Counted from the stretch's first letter, positions 7,441 through 17,169 are shown. The stretch: DNA of 64,000 nt from Robbsia sp. KACC 23696 (GCF_039852015.1 NZ_CP156628.1:868001-932000); one strand, 5' to 3'. Notes: a model not told the origin generated them from the sequence alone. Numbers and translations are program-made.

Positions 7441-8478
7441 TCACGCAAAATGCGCCGGCACTGCGTGCCGTTGCATCGCCGCGGCCATCGCCTGCGGACC
7501 ATTCCTGTATTCCTGACGGCGAGCCGTCATGCCACTCGATGCTGCCGACTGCGCCATACGCAGTGCCGCCGAGTCCATCCCAACCGTGCCACCCGTTGCT
7601 GCCTGCCCCGACATTCCTGACTGCCCCTCCGCACGACCGCCAGAGCCGCCGCCATCGCCCCCACCCTGCGGATGGCCCACGCCCGCCAGCGGACGCCACG
7701 GCCAATGCACGATCTCCGCGCCCACTCGGCGATAATCGATCGCCGCCGGGGCCGTCGGATACGCCGTCACGACGCATCCACCCAAGGCATCGGCGCGCGC
7801 CAGACGCACCGCATCGCGGGAGATCACGCCCGCCGGCGACAGCGATATGCCCAGATAGCGCATCGCGACGCCTTTCAGATTCTGATAAGCGGTCTGCGCA
7901 TCGATCGGCTGCGCCACGCGGTTGAACAGCAGGCGGAACTGCTGGATGCCTTGCGCGAAATGCAAGCGCTTGATCAAACCGTAGGTGGCCGGCATCGCTG
8001 CCGGATCCGCATCGAGGACGATCAAAACGTCGTGCGCCTGCGCTGCCAACGGCGTCAACGCACCGGTCTCTCCAACACGCGCATCCACCAGCACCACGTC
8101 GAGCGCACCGTTCATCGCCGCCGCCTGTTCGTCGCCGCGCCAGTGACGCAACAGATCGGCCTGATCGTCCAACGGTGCCGGCGCGCCGAGCGTCGGCACG
8201 CCGCGTTGCATCTCGTCGTCGAACGGCGACAGTACGTCATCCAAAGCAATGCGCTTTTCCACGATGTCCGCCAACGACGCCGGATACTGACCCTGCCCGG
8301 CGTGCTCGTCGATCACCAAGGCGCGCTTCCCGTGAAACCGCAGCGCCGCCGCCAGGTTCCGTGCCGCCGTGGTCGCGCCGGACGCCGCTGCCGGGCCCAG
8401 AACGGTCACGATACGCAGGGGACGGCGCGCCACCAGGCGGCGCAATCCTTCGGCTTGGTCGATAACGAACTTATCCAT
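7441..8478 (-). CDS. flhG: Flagellar number regulator FlhG (MinD/ParA-like ATPase)
   Basis: FlhG (YlxH/FleN) is a MinD-like ATPase that works with FlhF to set flagellar number and position. The 345-residue product begins with the FlhF-activating helix (DQAEGLRRL, residues 7-15), followed by a degenerate Walker A at about residues 29-43 (GPAAASGATTAARNL) with no lysine at the usual deviant positions. DVVLVDARVG fits the Walker B/switch region. The C-terminal 80 residues are a Gly/Ser/Gln-rich tail (GGGDGGGSGG) not expected in the core fold. The ATG at 8478 overlaps the flhF stop by 8 bases, suggesting translational coupling. ATP hydrolysis should be checked in view of the altered P-loop, though variant P-loops are common in betaproteobacterial FlhG. 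Confidence 0.9.
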   Translation of the reverse strand: MDKFVIDQAEGLRRLVARRPLRIVTVLGPAAASGATTAARNLAAALRFHGKRALVIDEHAGQGQYPASLADIVEKRIALDDVLSPFDDEMQRGVPTLGAPAPLDDQADLLRHWRGDEQAAAMNGALDVVLVDARVGETGALTPLAAQAHDVLIVLDADPAAMPATYGLIKRLHFAQGIQQFRLLFNRVAQPIDAQTAYQNLKGVAMRYLGISLSPAGVISRDAVRLARADALGGCVVTAYPTAPAAIDYRRVGAEIVHWPWRPLAGVGHPQGGGDGGGSGGRAEGQSGMSGQAATGGTVGMDSAALRMAQSAASSGMTARRQEYRNGPQAMAAAMQRHAVPAHFA

Positions 8479-11400
8479 GCGAACTTCCGTAATGTGCCTC
8501 GCCGGACGCCGGCTGCGTGCCGACGGTACCCGGATTGGTCGATGCCTGCAGCGCCGACTGGGCGATACGTTGGTCTTCACCAGCGAACAGCATCGCCAAG
8601 GCCTCGGCATCGGGCTGGAACGGCGAGACCCGGTGCGGATCGCTGAAGGCATTGTCGATCAAATATCCCCGACGAGCCACTCGCAGATCCTCCGGAACCT
8701 TTTGGCCGTTCGACACATAGTGCACGGGCAGGCGATGACGCATGACCGTGTCCAGCGCGGCACCGATGCCGTTCGATTCGTCCACCTTCGTGATGATGCA
8801 GCCGCTCAAGCCACTTTCGGACTCGCCGGCATTGCCGCCACCCGCCGCATTGATCGCCGAACCGTAAGCGCGGACGACTTCGTTCAGCGTGTCGCCATGA
8901 CTCGTCGCGTTCAACAGCAGCAGCCGCTTGACCGGCATCTGCGCACCGCGCAGCATGGCCACCTGCTCCGATACCGCACGGTCACGCTGGCTCATGCCGA
9001 TCGTATCGATCAGCACCATATGCTTGTTGCGCAGCTCGGAAAGCACCAGGCTCAGGTCCGATGCATCCTTCACCGCATGCACCGCCACGCCGAGGATCCG
9101 ACCGTAGATGCGCAATTGTTCATGCGCGCCGATCCGATACGAGTCCGTCGTCAGCAACGCCACCCGATCGGCACCGTGGCGCATGACCGCGCGGGCCGCA
9201 AGCTTCGCCGTGGTGGTCGTCTTGCCGACACCGGTCGGCCCCATCAGCGCGAACACCCCGCCGCGCTCCATCAACGCGTCTTCGTTGTCCAGCACCGGCA
9301 GATTGCGCTCGAAGGTCGCCCTGACCCAGGCAAGACCTTCTTCCGCCGTGCCGACCGCGGGCAGCTTGTCGAGCATCAAGCGCACCAGCTGCGCCGAGAA
9401 ACCGCACGCCAGCATCATCTGCGTCACGCCATTGCGTACCGGGTCGCGACGGATCCGCTCGCTCTGATCGATCGCTTCCAACTGCAAGCCCAAGGCACCA
9501 CAGAGATTGCGCATCTCGTCCAGCACGGCGCTGGCACTGCGCGGGCTTGTGGCGGTGTCACTGCCATTGGCCGATGCCGATGCCGATGCCGATGCCGATG
9601 CCGATGCCGATGCCGATGCCGATGCCGATGCCGATGCCGCGGGAGGGACCGCGTCCGCCGCCGGTGCGGCCGCCTCGAATGCGTCGGCAACTGTCTTGTT
9701 AATCGGGGACGGTGCCGGAACGTTGCCGGCGTCCGCATCGACGCCGAATGCATCGTTCAGCAGCGACGCGCTCGCATCCGCTGGCGCGGCGGCGACGTTT
9801 GACTGCGCACCAGGCGCCACGCGCGCATCCAGCGGCGCATTCCCGGCGCTATCGGTCGATGTGCCCGCATCCGTCTGCGCGGCGTCGCTGGCGATCGGTG
9901 CCGCTACGGTCGCTTCTGCCGCTGCCGCCGACGGGGCGCTTGTGTGTGCGCCATCCGCCTGCAGCGCCGCATCGACGGCCATCTGCGACATCGGCTGCAT
10001 GGCGCGCAGGCTGGCCGTCGGATTGCCGATGGCGGGATGCGAGCCGGGGAAGGTTGCGAACGACGCCTTGACGCGGGTCGTCGCGGCATAACGCGTCGAA
10101 CCGTATTCGCGCGCCGACAAGACCGCAGCCGGCGCAGTCGACGTTTGCCGGCTGTGCGGTGCGGCCGCCGTCACGTCCGCTTGCGCGGCGGGATCGGCCA
10201 AGGTGGGCGCCGACGGGATCGCCGTGTCCGCCGTGTCCGACGGCGTCTCGACATCCATCAGTGCCGCCTCGGGCAAAGGCGCGCTGTCCTGTTCCTCGCG
10301 CGGCATCGTTGCCGGACGCACGATCACTTCGCCCGCGGTGCCGAGTCCGCGCGCGACGGCTTCGCTCGCGGTCATCGGTGCCGGTGCGCTCGTGTGCGCT
10401 TGCAGTCCGGCCGCATCACGAGCCAAACGTGCGAGCGTCTGAACCTCGGGAATGCCTCGTTCCGCCCGGGCCAAGCCGAGTACATGGGCTTGCGCCGCGG
10501 TTTCGTCGTCGCGTTCCGGGCGCGCCAGACCCGCGACGCCGGACAACGACTGTCCGCGTTCCGCCGCGCGCGCGAACGGCACGGCCGGTTCGTCGAGAAA
10601 ATAGTCCGGATGCAGATGCGCCGCGTCGTCGCGGTCATCCTCGCTGTGCATGTCGTCATTGCCGTATTCGACGTCGCCGTAGGTGGCAGCATGGCCGAAC
10701 GCATCGCGCTCCGCGTGCTGATCCTGGCCGTACGCCTGACGGGCTGCGTCGTTCATCGCCGCCGCGCTGCCCGGCCGCGCATCGGCCTCAACAGCTGACG
10801 GGCGAGCTTGGCCGCCAAATTCGCTTTGCTGGGTGTCTCGGTCTCCGCCTTGCCTGGGTGACCTCGCTTCGCCGGTCCAGCCGGCGTCAGCCAATCCATC
10901 GGCCCCCGGCTGTCCCGGAATCCCACCCGCTGCAGACGCCGCCGGGCTTCCCCGCAGTGCGGCCGCCGCGGCTTCCGCCTCTTCCCGCGCGCGACGTTGC
11001 TGCAAATAGGCTGTCTGGGTCGCGCGATGGACGTAAGCCAGCGCCGAAGCGCCATCGTCGCCCACCGCCTTCGCCGCCAGCACGCCGGGCAAGGCGCGCG
11101 TACGGTCCTGCCCGTTTGCATTGTCCAAATGCGTCATGGGGCTATGCAGTCCCGGCACGGGACGATACGGCGTCGGCGCGCGCAGCGCTTCTTCCGCCTG
11201 GGCCCGCAGCGCGTCGTCGCGCGTCTCGACCGGTTGTGCCAGGCGCCGATCGCGATCGGAGCGCTCGGCAAGCGGGGCTTCATCGCGTGGCGTGAAACGC
11301 CGACCTTGTTGCGCACTTGTCGGGCCATCGAAACCCGGCTGCAGCGTCGGAAAGGCCCGACGCGCAAAACCGCCTGGAAGATCGTCGGCCTCGTCCGCCG

Positions 11401-11884
11401 GACGACCCGGGCGCGCTTGACCCATTCCGCCGCCCGCACCGCCTGCCGTCGAAGCCGGCGTCCGCGCGGGTTCGAACGGACGACCACGGCCCGTGAAACC
11501 AAAGGGGTTCGATTGATTCGGCTGGTTTTGCTGCATCGGCGACGGCTGCGAGGGCGCACCGAAGGCGCTCGGTCCATACCCTTCGAACGGCTCGACATCG
11601 TCGAACGGATCGGCTTCCATCGGCATCGACGGCGCACTACGCAACGCCGGCTCGACACGAGTCGGTGCGTCCGCGGGCGGCGACGGCGGCACCGAAGCGG
11701 CGGCGGACGACAGCGCCGATGGATCTTCGACGATGCCGCTCAGCGAATCTTCCGTCAACGCGACCAGTTCCACGCCACCGTCAACCACCCGGTTCGACAA
11801 GACGACCGCGTCGGCGCCCAATTCCGCGCGCACCAGTTTCAGTGCTTCACGCGACGAGGGAGCGAAGAATTTACGGACTTTCAA
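8471..11884 (-). CDS. flhF: Flagellar biosynthesis GTPase FlhF, unusually long
   Basis: FlhF is an SRP-type GTPase that marks the site of flagellar assembly. The N-terminal B-domain start is canonical (MKVRKFFAPSSREALKLVRA) and the C-terminal NG domain is complete: P-loop GPTGVGKTT at about residue 880, DTIGMSQRD, and TKVDESNGIGAALD. Between them lies a low-complexity linker of roughly 700 residues rich in Ala, Pro, Gln and Asp, containing an (Ala-Ser) run from the hexanucleotide repeat at 9570-9635. FlhF is usually 400-600 residues, so 1137 is exceptional. The start is TTG at 11884, overlapping the flhA stop as TTGA, with GGAGGT five bases upstream. Confidence 0.95.
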   Translation of the reverse strand: MKVRKFFAPSSREALKLVRAELGADAVVLSNRVVDGGVELVALTEDSLSGIVEDPSALSSAAASVPPSPPADAPTRVEPALRSAPSMPMEADPFDDVEPFEGYGPSAFGAPSQPSPMQQNQPNQSNPFGFTGRGRPFEPARTPASTAGGAGGGMGQARPGRPADEADDLPGGFARRAFPTLQPGFDGPTSAQQGRRFTPRDEAPLAERSDRDRRLAQPVETRDDALRAQAEEALRAPTPYRPVPGLHSPMTHLDNANGQDRTRALPGVLAAKAVGDDGASALAYVHRATQTAYLQQRRAREEAEAAAAALRGSPAASAAGGIPGQPGADGLADAGWTGEARSPRQGGDRDTQQSEFGGQARPSAVEADARPGSAAAMNDAARQAYGQDQHAERDAFGHAATYGDVEYGNDDMHSEDDRDDAAHLHPDYFLDEPAVPFARAAERGQSLSGVAGLARPERDDETAAQAHVLGLARAERGIPEVQTLARLARDAAGLQAHTSAPAPMTASEAVARGLGTAGEVIVRPATMPREEQDSAPLPEAALMDVETPSDTADTAIPSAPTLADPAAQADVTAAAPHSRQTSTAPAAVLSAREYGSTRYAATTRVKASFATFPGSHPAIGNPTASLRAMQPMSQMAVDAALQADGAHTSAPSAAAAEATVAAPIASDAAQTDAGTSTDSAGNAPLDARVAPGAQSNVAAAPADASASLLNDAFGVDADAGNVPAPSPINKTVADAFEAAAPAADAVPPAASASASASASASASASASASASANGSDTATSPRSASAVLDEMRNLCGALGLQLEAIDQSERIRRDPVRNGVTQMMLACGFSAQLVRLMLDKLPAVGTAEEGLAWVRATFERNLPVLDNEDALMERGGVFALMGPTGVGKTTTTAKLAARAVMRHGADRVALLTTDSYRIGAHEQLRIYGRILGVAVHAVKDASDLSLVLSELRNKHMVLIDTIGMSQRDRAVSEQVAMLRGAQMPVKRLLLLNATSHGDTLNEVVRAYGSAINAAGGGNAGESESGLSGCIITKVDESNGIGAALDTVMRHRLPVHYVSNGQKVPEDLRVARRGYLIDNAFSDPHRVSPFQPDAEALAMLFAGEDQRIAQSALQASTNPGTVGTQPASGEAHYGSSHG
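9570..9635. repeat. Hexanucleotide tandem repeat (GCCGAT)x11 inside flhF
   Basis: Eleven perfect tandem copies of GCCGAT on the plus strand (GCATCG codons on the coding strand) encode an alternating Ala-Ser run at about residues 750-772 of FlhF. Because the unit is six bases, slippage would change linker length without a frameshift. Confidence 0.97.
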
Positions 11885-13980
11885 ACCTGACCTCCGATCG
11901 TAGTCGTCACGCGGATCGTGCGGCTATCCGGCACTTCCGCATAGCTCAGGACCTTCAATTGCGGCATGCTCCGACGCAGGAAGCGGGCAAGCAGGGACCG
12001 CAACCCGTGCTGTACCAGCATCACCGGCGGGAAGCCTTGATTCTGTTGCTGCATCAGCGCGTCCTGCGCCTGCTGCAGCAGTGTATTCGCCAGCCCCGGC
12101 TCCAGACCGCCGCCGTTGCCGTTAGACAACGCTTGCGACAGGATACGCTCCAAACCCGGCTCCAGACCAATTACATACATTTCGCCATTGCCCGGCGCGA
12201 CTTGCTGCGTGATCGCGCGACCCAACGCCAAGCGCACCATTGCCGTCAATTCGTACGGATCGCCGACCTTCGGCGCATGTTCGGCCAGTACATCGAGGAT
12301 AGTACGCATATCGCGAATCGGCACGCCTTCGTCGAGCAGCCCCTGCAGCACCTTCTGCAGCGTCGTCAGCGAGACCACCTTCGGCACCAGATCCTCGACC
12401 AGCTTCGGCGCATCGCGCGAGATCCGATCCAGCAACTGCTGCACTTCCTGGCGACTCAGCAATTCCGATGCGTGCGACGTGATCAGATGGTTCAAGTGCG
12501 TGGCCACCACCGTGCCCGCGTCAACTACCGTATAGCCCAACAACTGAGCCTGTTCGCGCATGCCGATATCGATCCAGACCGCCGGCAGACCAAACGCTGG
12601 ATCCCGCGTGGGCGCGCCTTGCAGCGGACCACTGACCTGTCCCGGATTGATCGCCAACCACTGGCCCGGGAACGCATCGCCGGTACCCACTTCCACACCA
12701 TTCAACGTAATCCGGTACGCATTCGGCCGCAACTCCAGATTGTCGCGGATATGCACCACCGGCGCCAGGAAACCGATTTCCTGCGCGAATTTCTTGCGAA
12801 TGCCCTTGATCCGCTTCAACAGCTCGCCTTCCTGCGCAGCATCGACCAGCGGAATCATCCGATAACCGATTTCAAGTCCCAGCGGATCGACCAACTGCAC
12901 ATCATCCCAGCTCGCTTCGGTGTTTTCGGGATTGACGGCGTTTTCGAGGATCGGCTTCGGCGCGGCCGCCTCGGTGGCGCGACGCTCCGCCAACTGGCGC
13001 ATCTTGCGTGCCAAGAAAAACAGACCGCCACCCAGCAGACCAAACGCCAGATGCGGCATGCCGGGGATCAGGCCCATGCCGGCCAGGATACCGCCGGTGA
13101 TCGCCAGGACCTTCGGGTTCGTGAACAGCTGACCGGTGATCTGCGTGCCGACGTCCTCGTCCGTCGCGACGCGGGAGACGATCACACCGGCCGCGGTCGA
13201 GATCACCAGGGCGGGGATCTGCCCCACCAGGCCGTCACCGATCGTCAGCAAAGTGTAGTTCGAGGCCGCGTCGCCGACAGCCATATGGTGCTGGACGACG
13301 CCGATGATCAGGCCACCGACGATATTGATCGCCATGATCATCAGCCCGGCCACGGCATCGCCGCGGACGAACTTCGACGCACCGTCCATCGAACCGTAGA
13401 ACTCGGCTTCCTGCGCCACGGCGACGCGACGCTTGCGGGCGTCCGTTTCATTGATCAAGCCGGCGTTCAGATCGGCGTCGATGGCCATCTGCTTGCCGGG
13501 CATCGCATCCAGCGTGAAGCGCGCGGACACTTCGGCGATCCGACCCGCGCCCTTCGTGATCACCATGAAGTTGATGATGACGAGGATGGCGAAAACGATG
13601 ATGCCGACCGCGTAGTTGCCGCCGACAAGGAAATGGCCGAATGCCTCGACCACCTTACCCGCCGCGTCCGGGCCGGTATGGCCCTCCATCAGCACGATCC
13701 GCGTGGAGGCGACGTTCAGCGACAGGCGCAACAACGTCGAGAACAGCAACACGCTCGGGAAGGCGGAGAAATCGAGCGGCTTTTGCGTGTAGAGGCTGAC
13801 GAGCAACACCATCACCGACAGCGCGATGTTGAACGTGAACAACAGATCGAGGATGAAGGCCGGCAGCGGCAGGATCATCATCCCGAGGATCATGATGATC
13901 AGAATCGGACCGGACATCCCCCGCAGTCCGGCGCCGTTGGCGCCGGCAGGCATGCCGAGCATCGCAGTCAGGCGATTCAT
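11881..13980 (-). CDS. flhA: Flagellar type III export gate protein FlhA
   Basis: FlhA forms the nonameric ring of the flagellar export gate. It couples proton flow to export and docks chaperone-substrate complexes. The 699-residue product has the expected N-terminal membrane half (about eight segments, starting GPILIIMILGMMILPLPAFI), the FHIPEP-type signature region (DFSAFPSVLLFSTLLRLSLN) and a cytoplasmic C-terminal domain (from about residue 350, with PEVEVGT-like GVEVGTGDAFPG and the conserved end VLSYAEVPDSRTIRVTTTIG). Length is normal (about 690-700). It is upstream of flhF with overlapping stop and start, and downstream of flhB with a 311-bp gap. Confidence 0.97.
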   Translation of the reverse strand: MNRLTAMLGMPAGANGAGLRGMSGPILIIMILGMMILPLPAFILDLLFTFNIALSVMVLLVSLYTQKPLDFSAFPSVLLFSTLLRLSLNVASTRIVLMEGHTGPDAAGKVVEAFGHFLVGGNYAVGIIVFAILVIINFMVITKGAGRIAEVSARFTLDAMPGKQMAIDADLNAGLINETDARKRRVAVAQEAEFYGSMDGASKFVRGDAVAGLMIMAINIVGGLIIGVVQHHMAVGDAASNYTLLTIGDGLVGQIPALVISTAAGVIVSRVATDEDVGTQITGQLFTNPKVLAITGGILAGMGLIPGMPHLAFGLLGGGLFFLARKMRQLAERRATEAAAPKPILENAVNPENTEASWDDVQLVDPLGLEIGYRMIPLVDAAQEGELLKRIKGIRKKFAQEIGFLAPVVHIRDNLELRPNAYRITLNGVEVGTGDAFPGQWLAINPGQVSGPLQGAPTRDPAFGLPAVWIDIGMREQAQLLGYTVVDAGTVVATHLNHLITSHASELLSRQEVQQLLDRISRDAPKLVEDLVPKVVSLTTLQKVLQGLLDEGVPIRDMRTILDVLAEHAPKVGDPYELTAMVRLALGRAITQQVAPGNGEMYVIGLEPGLERILSQALSNGNGGGLEPGLANTLLQQAQDALMQQQNQGFPPVMLVQHGLRSLLARFLRRSMPQLKVLSYAEVPDSRTIRVTTTIGGQV
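11890..11895 (-). promoter_or_regulatory. Ribosome binding site that sets the TTG start of flhF
   Basis: GGAGGT on the minus strand, five bases before TTG 11884. It is a perfect anti-SD match inside the end of flhA, and no ATG or GTG in frame is suitably placed. The flhA stop and flhF start share the tetranucleotide TTGA. Confidence 0.8.
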
Positions 13981-14291
13981 GCGACGCTCCTTGCGATCAT
14001 CCGCGCGGCATCGCGTGCGGAGACGGCGTGCGCACGTGCGTCACGGGCGCCTTGGGGCGTCCGATCGGCATCGCTTGGGCTGGAATGGCGCACTGGGGAC
14101 TCTCCGCTGGGATTCTGGGGAGGGCGCGTTCCGCGACAACCGCGGTGTGCCGCATTCGACTGCGGCGCTACAGACGCACTCCGACGGAATGCATTATTAC
14201 GGGAGGACGCCAGCGGCGATCGAACGATAAGGTGGCGGAAATCCCCTTACTTCTGCAGATCGGCGCCCGCGGCGGGCGCCGGCCGGGCGCG
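13981..14291. other. Gap between flhB and flhA with strong GC hairpin
   Basis: 311 bp without a supported gene. Just after the flhB stop, GGCGCCCG (14262-14269) and CGGGCGCC (14273-14280) form a perfect 8-bp stem with a 3-base loop but no T tract on either strand. It may slow or stabilise the transcript end. The rest may hold an flhA promoter; I cannot place one. Confidence 0.45.
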
Positions 14292-15602
14292 TCAAGGCGC
14301 GCCGGTCTCGCGGATGCTCGACGGATCGACGTCGCTGACGGCCTCGTCGGCCATACCGGCCGGGCCGCCGCGCGTTCCGCCACCGGCGGCGGCTTTGGCC
14401 TCGGCGGCGTCGGCGGCCGCCGCATCGAGTGCCGCGTCGTCTAAATCGCCGTCGCTTCCCGACAACGACTGCGCGCTGACGGCCAATTCGTCCGGGACGA
14501 GGACGTCTCCGGGGCGATCCGGATATTGTCCGCCCTCGGCGTGCCAGCGACGCAACTGGAATACCCAGGCCAGCACTTCGGCGACCGCACCGTACAGCTG
14601 CGCGGGAATTTCCCGGTTCAACTGCACGTGCTTGTAGAGCGAACGCGCCAACGGCGGCGCTTCCAGCACGGGTATGCCGTTTTCCTTGGCGATTTCCTTG
14701 ATGCGCGCCGCCACCAGATCGGCGCCCTTCGCCACCACGCGCGGGGCCCGCATGCCGTTGTCGGCGTAGCGCAAGGCCACCGCGAAGTGGGTCGGGTTCG
14801 TGATGATGACGTCCGCGGTGGGAATCTGCGACATCATCCGGCGGCGTGCCATCGCGCGCTGCTGCTCGCGGATCTTGCCCTTGATATGCGGATCGCCTTC
14901 GTTTTCCTTGTACTCGCGCTTGACCTCTTCCTTGGTCATGCGCAGCTTCTTCGCGTGCGACCACAGCTGATAAGGGACGTCCGCCGCCACTAGCAGCAGC
15001 ATCGCACCGACCGTGGCGGCACAGACGACGCCGACCATATTCGCCGCGTGCGGCAGCGCCACGCGCACCGGCTCGGTCAGCAGACCGATCACATCGTCCT
15101 TGTAATGGAGCGCCACCAAGGTGGCCACGGTGCCAACCAGCACGCACTTTGCGATGCCCATGCCGAGCTGCGCGAGAGCGTGGGTCGAGAACATCTTGCC
15201 GAGCCCGGAAATGGGGTTCAGTCGGCCGAAATTCGGCGCCAGCGGCTTGGTCGTCAGCAACCAGCCGCCCAGCGCCAACGGCGACAACAGCGCCGCGAGC
15301 GTGATCGCGATCAGGATCGGGCTGATCGCCATCGCCGCCAGCGTCAGGGCATCGCTGGCCCGATGCAGCATCTGCGTCGGATCCTGGCTTGCCGCGCGAT
15401 CGAAGATAAAGGCGTGCCGAAACAGCTGCGAGAACTGACCGAGCAGCGACCCGCTCATCATATAAACGCCACCGAAGCCCACGGCCAACAGCGCAAACGT
15501 CGACAGTTCGCGCGAACGCGCAACCTGCCCGTCCTCGCGCGCCTGCTCCAGCCGCCGGGGTGAGGCTGACTCGGTTTTTTCGAGATCGCTATCTTCTGCC
15601 AC
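14292..15602 (-). CDS. flhB: Flagellar type III export switch protein FlhB
   Basis: FlhB controls the switch of export substrate from rod/hook to filament proteins and cleaves itself at an NPTH motif. The 436-residue product starts MAEDSDLEKTESASPRRLEQ, has four hydrophobic segments in the first 215 residues, and carries the autocleavage site in ITNPTHFAVALRY at about residue 266. The C-terminal 55-60 residues are an acidic, Ala/Gly-rich tail (DLDDAALDAAAADAAEAKAA) beyond the usual end near 380. The start is GTG 15602, with GGAG seven bases upstream; the frame is open further but lacks family similarity there. It lies upstream of flhA in the same direction. Confidence 0.96.
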   Translation of the reverse strand: MAEDSDLEKTESASPRRLEQAREDGQVARSRELSTFALLAVGFGGVYMMSGSLLGQFSQLFRHAFIFDRAASQDPTQMLHRASDALTLAAMAISPILIAITLAALLSPLALGGWLLTTKPLAPNFGRLNPISGLGKMFSTHALAQLGMGIAKCVLVGTVATLVALHYKDDVIGLLTEPVRVALPHAANMVGVVCAATVGAMLLLVAADVPYQLWSHAKKLRMTKEEVKREYKENEGDPHIKGKIREQQRAMARRRMMSQIPTADVIITNPTHFAVALRYADNGMRAPRVVAKGADLVAARIKEIAKENGIPVLEAPPLARSLYKHVQLNREIPAQLYGAVAEVLAWVFQLRRWHAEGGQYPDRPGDVLVPDELAVSAQSLSGSDGDLDDAALDAAAADAAEAKAAAGGGTRGGPAGMADEAVSDVDPSSIRETGAP

Positions 15603-15938
15603 GCGCGCTCCGCAGCGGGCGGACGTCGGCCCCGATGGCCGCGCTGTCTCCGCCCCTTTCCTGTCCTGACACTTCCTGCCGAACCCCGCCCGTCCGAACG
15701 GGACGGGGTTGTCGACAGAAGGCATTATCGGGTGTCGTACGCAACGCCCATCCGACGATCAGACAAAAAAAGACGGCGCATTTCCCGAAATCGGGCCATG
15801 CGCCGTTGGAGTGAGACCGGTATCAGCCGCCTGTCGCGTGCACTGCCCGCAGGGAGTGGTCGCGCCAGGTCGGCGGTAAAGCAGCATCGGAAACGCCGGG
15901 CCGCCGATGCGGATCAACGAGACAGATCGAACGATCGA
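15603..15938. other. Intergenic region between cheZ and flhB
   Basis: 336 bp without a supported gene. It carries the intrinsic terminator for the che cluster (15764-15806) and presumably the flhB promoter between that terminator and 15603. No sigma-28 or clear sigma-70 boxes were recognised; FlhDC-type activation would be expected for flhB. Confidence 0.6.
15764..15806 (-). terminator. Intrinsic terminator of the mot-che cluster
   Basis: Read on the minus strand, ACGGCGCAT and ATGCGCCGT (15773-15781 / 15798-15806) form a perfect 9-bp stem. An inner CCCGA/TCGGG stem adds to it, and a run of seven T follows (15765-15771). It lies about 130 bases after the cheZ stop. Confidence 0.88.
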
Positions 15939-16772
15939 TCAGAATCCGAGTTCCGTCAACAGATCGTCGACCTGACTTTGGTCGGTGACGATGTCGGCAC
16001 GGCCTTCCGGATTGATCTGCGGACCGTTCAGCAAGGACGGTTCCTTGTCTTCGGCCTTGACGCCGCTGACGATCTTGATCAACTCGGCACGCCGTTCGGG
16101 CGAGATGTTTTCCAGCAGCACGCCCAGCAGTTGCTGTTCGATGTGATGGACGACGTCCATCACCTTCTTGATCACCTGGCCGGTCAGATCCTGGAAATCC
16201 TGCGCCATCATGATTTCGAGCAACTGGGCATTGATCGTTGCCGACTGTGCCGACGTCGTTTGCAAGAAAGCACGCGTTTCGTTGACCAGCGTGCGCGAGG
16301 CGTCGATGTCCTGGGGCGCGTCATACCATTTCTGCCAACGCCCATCCAGCGCATTGGCTTCCTTGTTCAACTTGTCCGCCAGCGGCATCGCCACGTCGGT
16401 CGCGTTCAACGCGCGCTCGGCAGCCTGCTCCGTCATCGCCGCGATATACGTCAGTCGATCCCGTGCATCCGGGATGACTTCGGCCGCCTGCTCGACCTGC
16501 TTGTCGAGGCCCAATTCGCGCATGCTGTCGCGCAGCATGCGCATCAGTTGTCCGATGCGGGCCGTCATCCGCTCCGCCGGATCGGCGGAATCCACACCGG
16601 TACCGGATTCATGGCCCGCAGCAGCAGACGCGACGGATGCCGTCGAAGCTGGCTGATCGGCCGCGTCGGCAACGGGTGCCACCTGCATGTCGGTCTTTAC
16701 TTCGCCTTTGGCGGGCGGCGCCCCGAACAGTTCGTCATCGATATCCACGACCGCATCCTCGCGCTTAGTCAT
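15939..16772 (-). CDS. cheZ: CheY-P phosphatase CheZ
   Basis: CheZ dephosphorylates CheY-P and so ends tumble or reversal signals. The 277-residue product has an Ala-rich acidic N-terminus. It then has the long hairpin helices with the catalytic segment [20 protein letters not shown], where the Asp and Gln correspond to the CheY-P attacking-water positions. The extreme C-terminal peptide [11 protein letters not shown] is the CheY-binding helix. It is longer than the enteric protein (about 214) because of the N-terminal extension. The ATG at 16772 follows the cheY stop with one base between, so the pair is probably translated together. It is the last gene of the cluster. Confidence 0.95.
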   Translation of the reverse strand: MTKREDAVVDIDDELFGAPPAKGEVKTDMQVAPVADAADQPASTASVASAAAGHESGTGVDSADPAERMTARIGQLMRMLRDSMRELGLDKQVEQAAEVIPDARDRLTYIAAMTEQAAERALNATDVAMPLADKLNKEANALDGRWQKWYDAPQDIDASRTLVNETRAFLQTTSAQSATINAQLLEIMMAQDFQDLTGQVIKKVMDVVHHIEQQLLGVLLENISPERRAELIKIVSGVKAEDKEPSLLNGPQINPEGRADIVTDQSQVDDLLTELGF

Positions 16773-16773
16773 C

Positions 16774-17169
16774 TCACGCCCCAGCCTTCGCCATCTTCTC
16801 GCGGATCTTGGAGATCTTTTCGTCGAGAATCGCGGCGGTGAACGGCTTTACCACATAGCCACTCGCCCCGGCTTGCGCCGCGGCGATAATATTTTCCTTC
16901 TTCGCTTCCGCCGTGACCATCAACACCGGCAAATGTGCCAGCGCCGGATCGGCACGGATCGCCGTCAGCATCTGCAGCCCGTCCATATTCGGCATATTCC
17001 AGTCGGAAATAACGAATTCGTACGACCCCGCCTTCAGCTTAGCCAGCCCCATCGCGCCGTCTTCGGCTTCATCGACGTTGCTATAACCCAATTCCTTGAG
17101 GAGGTTCCGCACGATGCGACGGATCGTCGGAAAATCGTCCACCACAAGAATCTTTATCGAAGTATCCAT
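16774..17169 (-). CDS. cheY: Chemotaxis response regulator CheY
   Basis: CheY carries the signal from CheA to the flagellar switch. The 131-residue receiver domain has the acidic pair D11/D12, the phosphorylation site D56 ([12 protein letters not shown]), T86 (VTAEAKKE), Y105 and K108 (YVVKPF), all at the positions of enteric CheY. Length and sequence are typical of the cheY adjacent to cheZ. An in-cluster second CheY-like protein at 25608 lacks this level of similarity. It lies downstream of cheB across a 180-bp gap that holds no gene. Confidence 0.97.
   Translation of the reverse strand: MDTSIKILVVDDFPTIRRIVRNLLKELGYSNVDEAEDGAMGLAKLKAGSYEFVISDWNMPNMDGLQMLTAIRADPALAHLPVLMVTAEAKKENIIAAAQAGASGYVVKPFTAAILDEKISKIREKMAKAGA

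Noticed and set aside
14262-14280. GC hairpin after flhB as an intrinsic terminator
   Set aside because: A perfect 8-bp stem, but no T tract on either strand, and flhA follows in the same direction; kept only as a note in the gap entry.
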